Shown here one piece after another: positions 63,829-64,000 of a stretch of 64,000 nucleotides of DNA (positions are counted from its first letter, which is position 1; each line of letters opens with the position of its first letter). The translations under genes and the position numbers were made by a program. The notes beneath the pieces are model-generated. The model was not told the DNA's origin. It made no database searches and saw nothing but the letters and a program-made list of their open reading frames with translations. This DNA comes from Wolfiporia cocos (lineage: Eukaryota; Basidiomycota; Agaricomycetes; Polyporales; Phaeolaceae). The stretch spans positions 5,059,448 through 5,123,447 of the forward strand of contig JACCLO010000004.1 of assembly GCA_029448655.1 (NCBI GenBank). The letters are read 5' to 3'.

Positions 63829-64000
63829 TTAGGGGTTAGGGGTTAGGGGTTAGGGGTTAGGGGTTAGGGGTTAGGGGTTAGGGGTTAGGGGTTAGGGGTT
63901 AGGGGTTAGGGGTTAGGGGTTAGGGGTTAGGGGTTAGGGGTTAGGGGTTAGGGGTTAGGGGTTAGGGGTTAGGGGTTAGGGGTTAGGGGTTAGGGGTTAG
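63829..64000 (+). repeat. Telomere, (TTAGGGG)n
   Basis: 172 bp: 24 perfect TTAGGGG heptamers followed by TTAG at the window end. The G-rich strand runs 5' to 3' to the right, so the chromosome end lies to the right. No variant unit is seen. Confidence 0.98.

Noticed and set aside
1..64000. CRISPR arrays, operons or bacterial promoters
   Set aside because: Spliceosomal introns, a telomere and LTR elements show this is eukaryotic. The tandem repeats have no spacer-repeat pattern.

Overview
The window is the end of a fungal chromosome. It finishes at position 64000 in a uniform (TTAGGGG)n telomere array with the G-rich strand running outward. Short introns (about 50-65 bp, GT...AG), gene families I associate with Agaricomycetes, and the retroelement types point to an agaricomycete basidiomycete. 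The order cannot be set from this sequence.

Almost everything is transposon-derived. I could delimit about 25 LTR units, most of them solo LTRs with matching 5-bp target-site duplications (TSDs) on either strand, nested up to three deep. One element is complete and apparently intact: a Ty3/gypsy chromovirus at 13877-23878. It has 699-bp LTRs with no difference seen, an extra ORF before gag, gag, and a pol running protease-RT-RNase H-integrase-chromodomain-dUTPase. Two compact non-autonomous elements (26191-28064 and 42348-44286) carry LTR pairs of equal length that look identical. In all four elements where LTR and adjacent internal sequence survive, the bases just inside the 5' LTR are an 11-12 nt perfect complement of a site about 30 bp downstream of the LTR TATA box. 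This is the signature of Tf1-type self-primed reverse transcription instead of tRNA priming.

Layout: 1-1501, truncated LTR elements. 1502-3165, gene relics. 3166-4479, two nested LTRs. 4827-8310, the only host-like gene that reads through intact: six exons, 1070 aa, with a USP-like cysteine peptidase pattern, a PHD-type zinc finger and an AT-hook, flanked by copies of a roughly 140-bp coding-like repeat. 8561-24163, a broken agaricomycete gene cut apart by solo LTRs and the complete chromovirus. 24164-29640, relics of two further genes, one cut at a splice donor by an LTR that itself hosts a non-autonomous element. 29992-41853, an LTR thicket, including a threefold nest and an element with U5 ends at both termini. 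41860-54540, a satellite-rich region holding a segmental duplication (44287-47872 versus 49880-54540). 55177-58445, a Tc1/mariner-like DNA transposon with 36-bp inverted repeats, TA TSD and a broken transposase. 58809-59929, a solo LTR. 60457-63310, a decayed gypsy element. 63361-63828, a cytosine-poor subtelomeric stretch and an AT-rich spacer. 63829-64000, the telomere.

The parts fit one picture: a subtelomere that absorbs recent insertions of a self-priming chromovirus group and its non-autonomous relatives, with frequent LTR-LTR recombination leaving solo LTRs. All family assignments were made by eye from motifs; no database search was possible.
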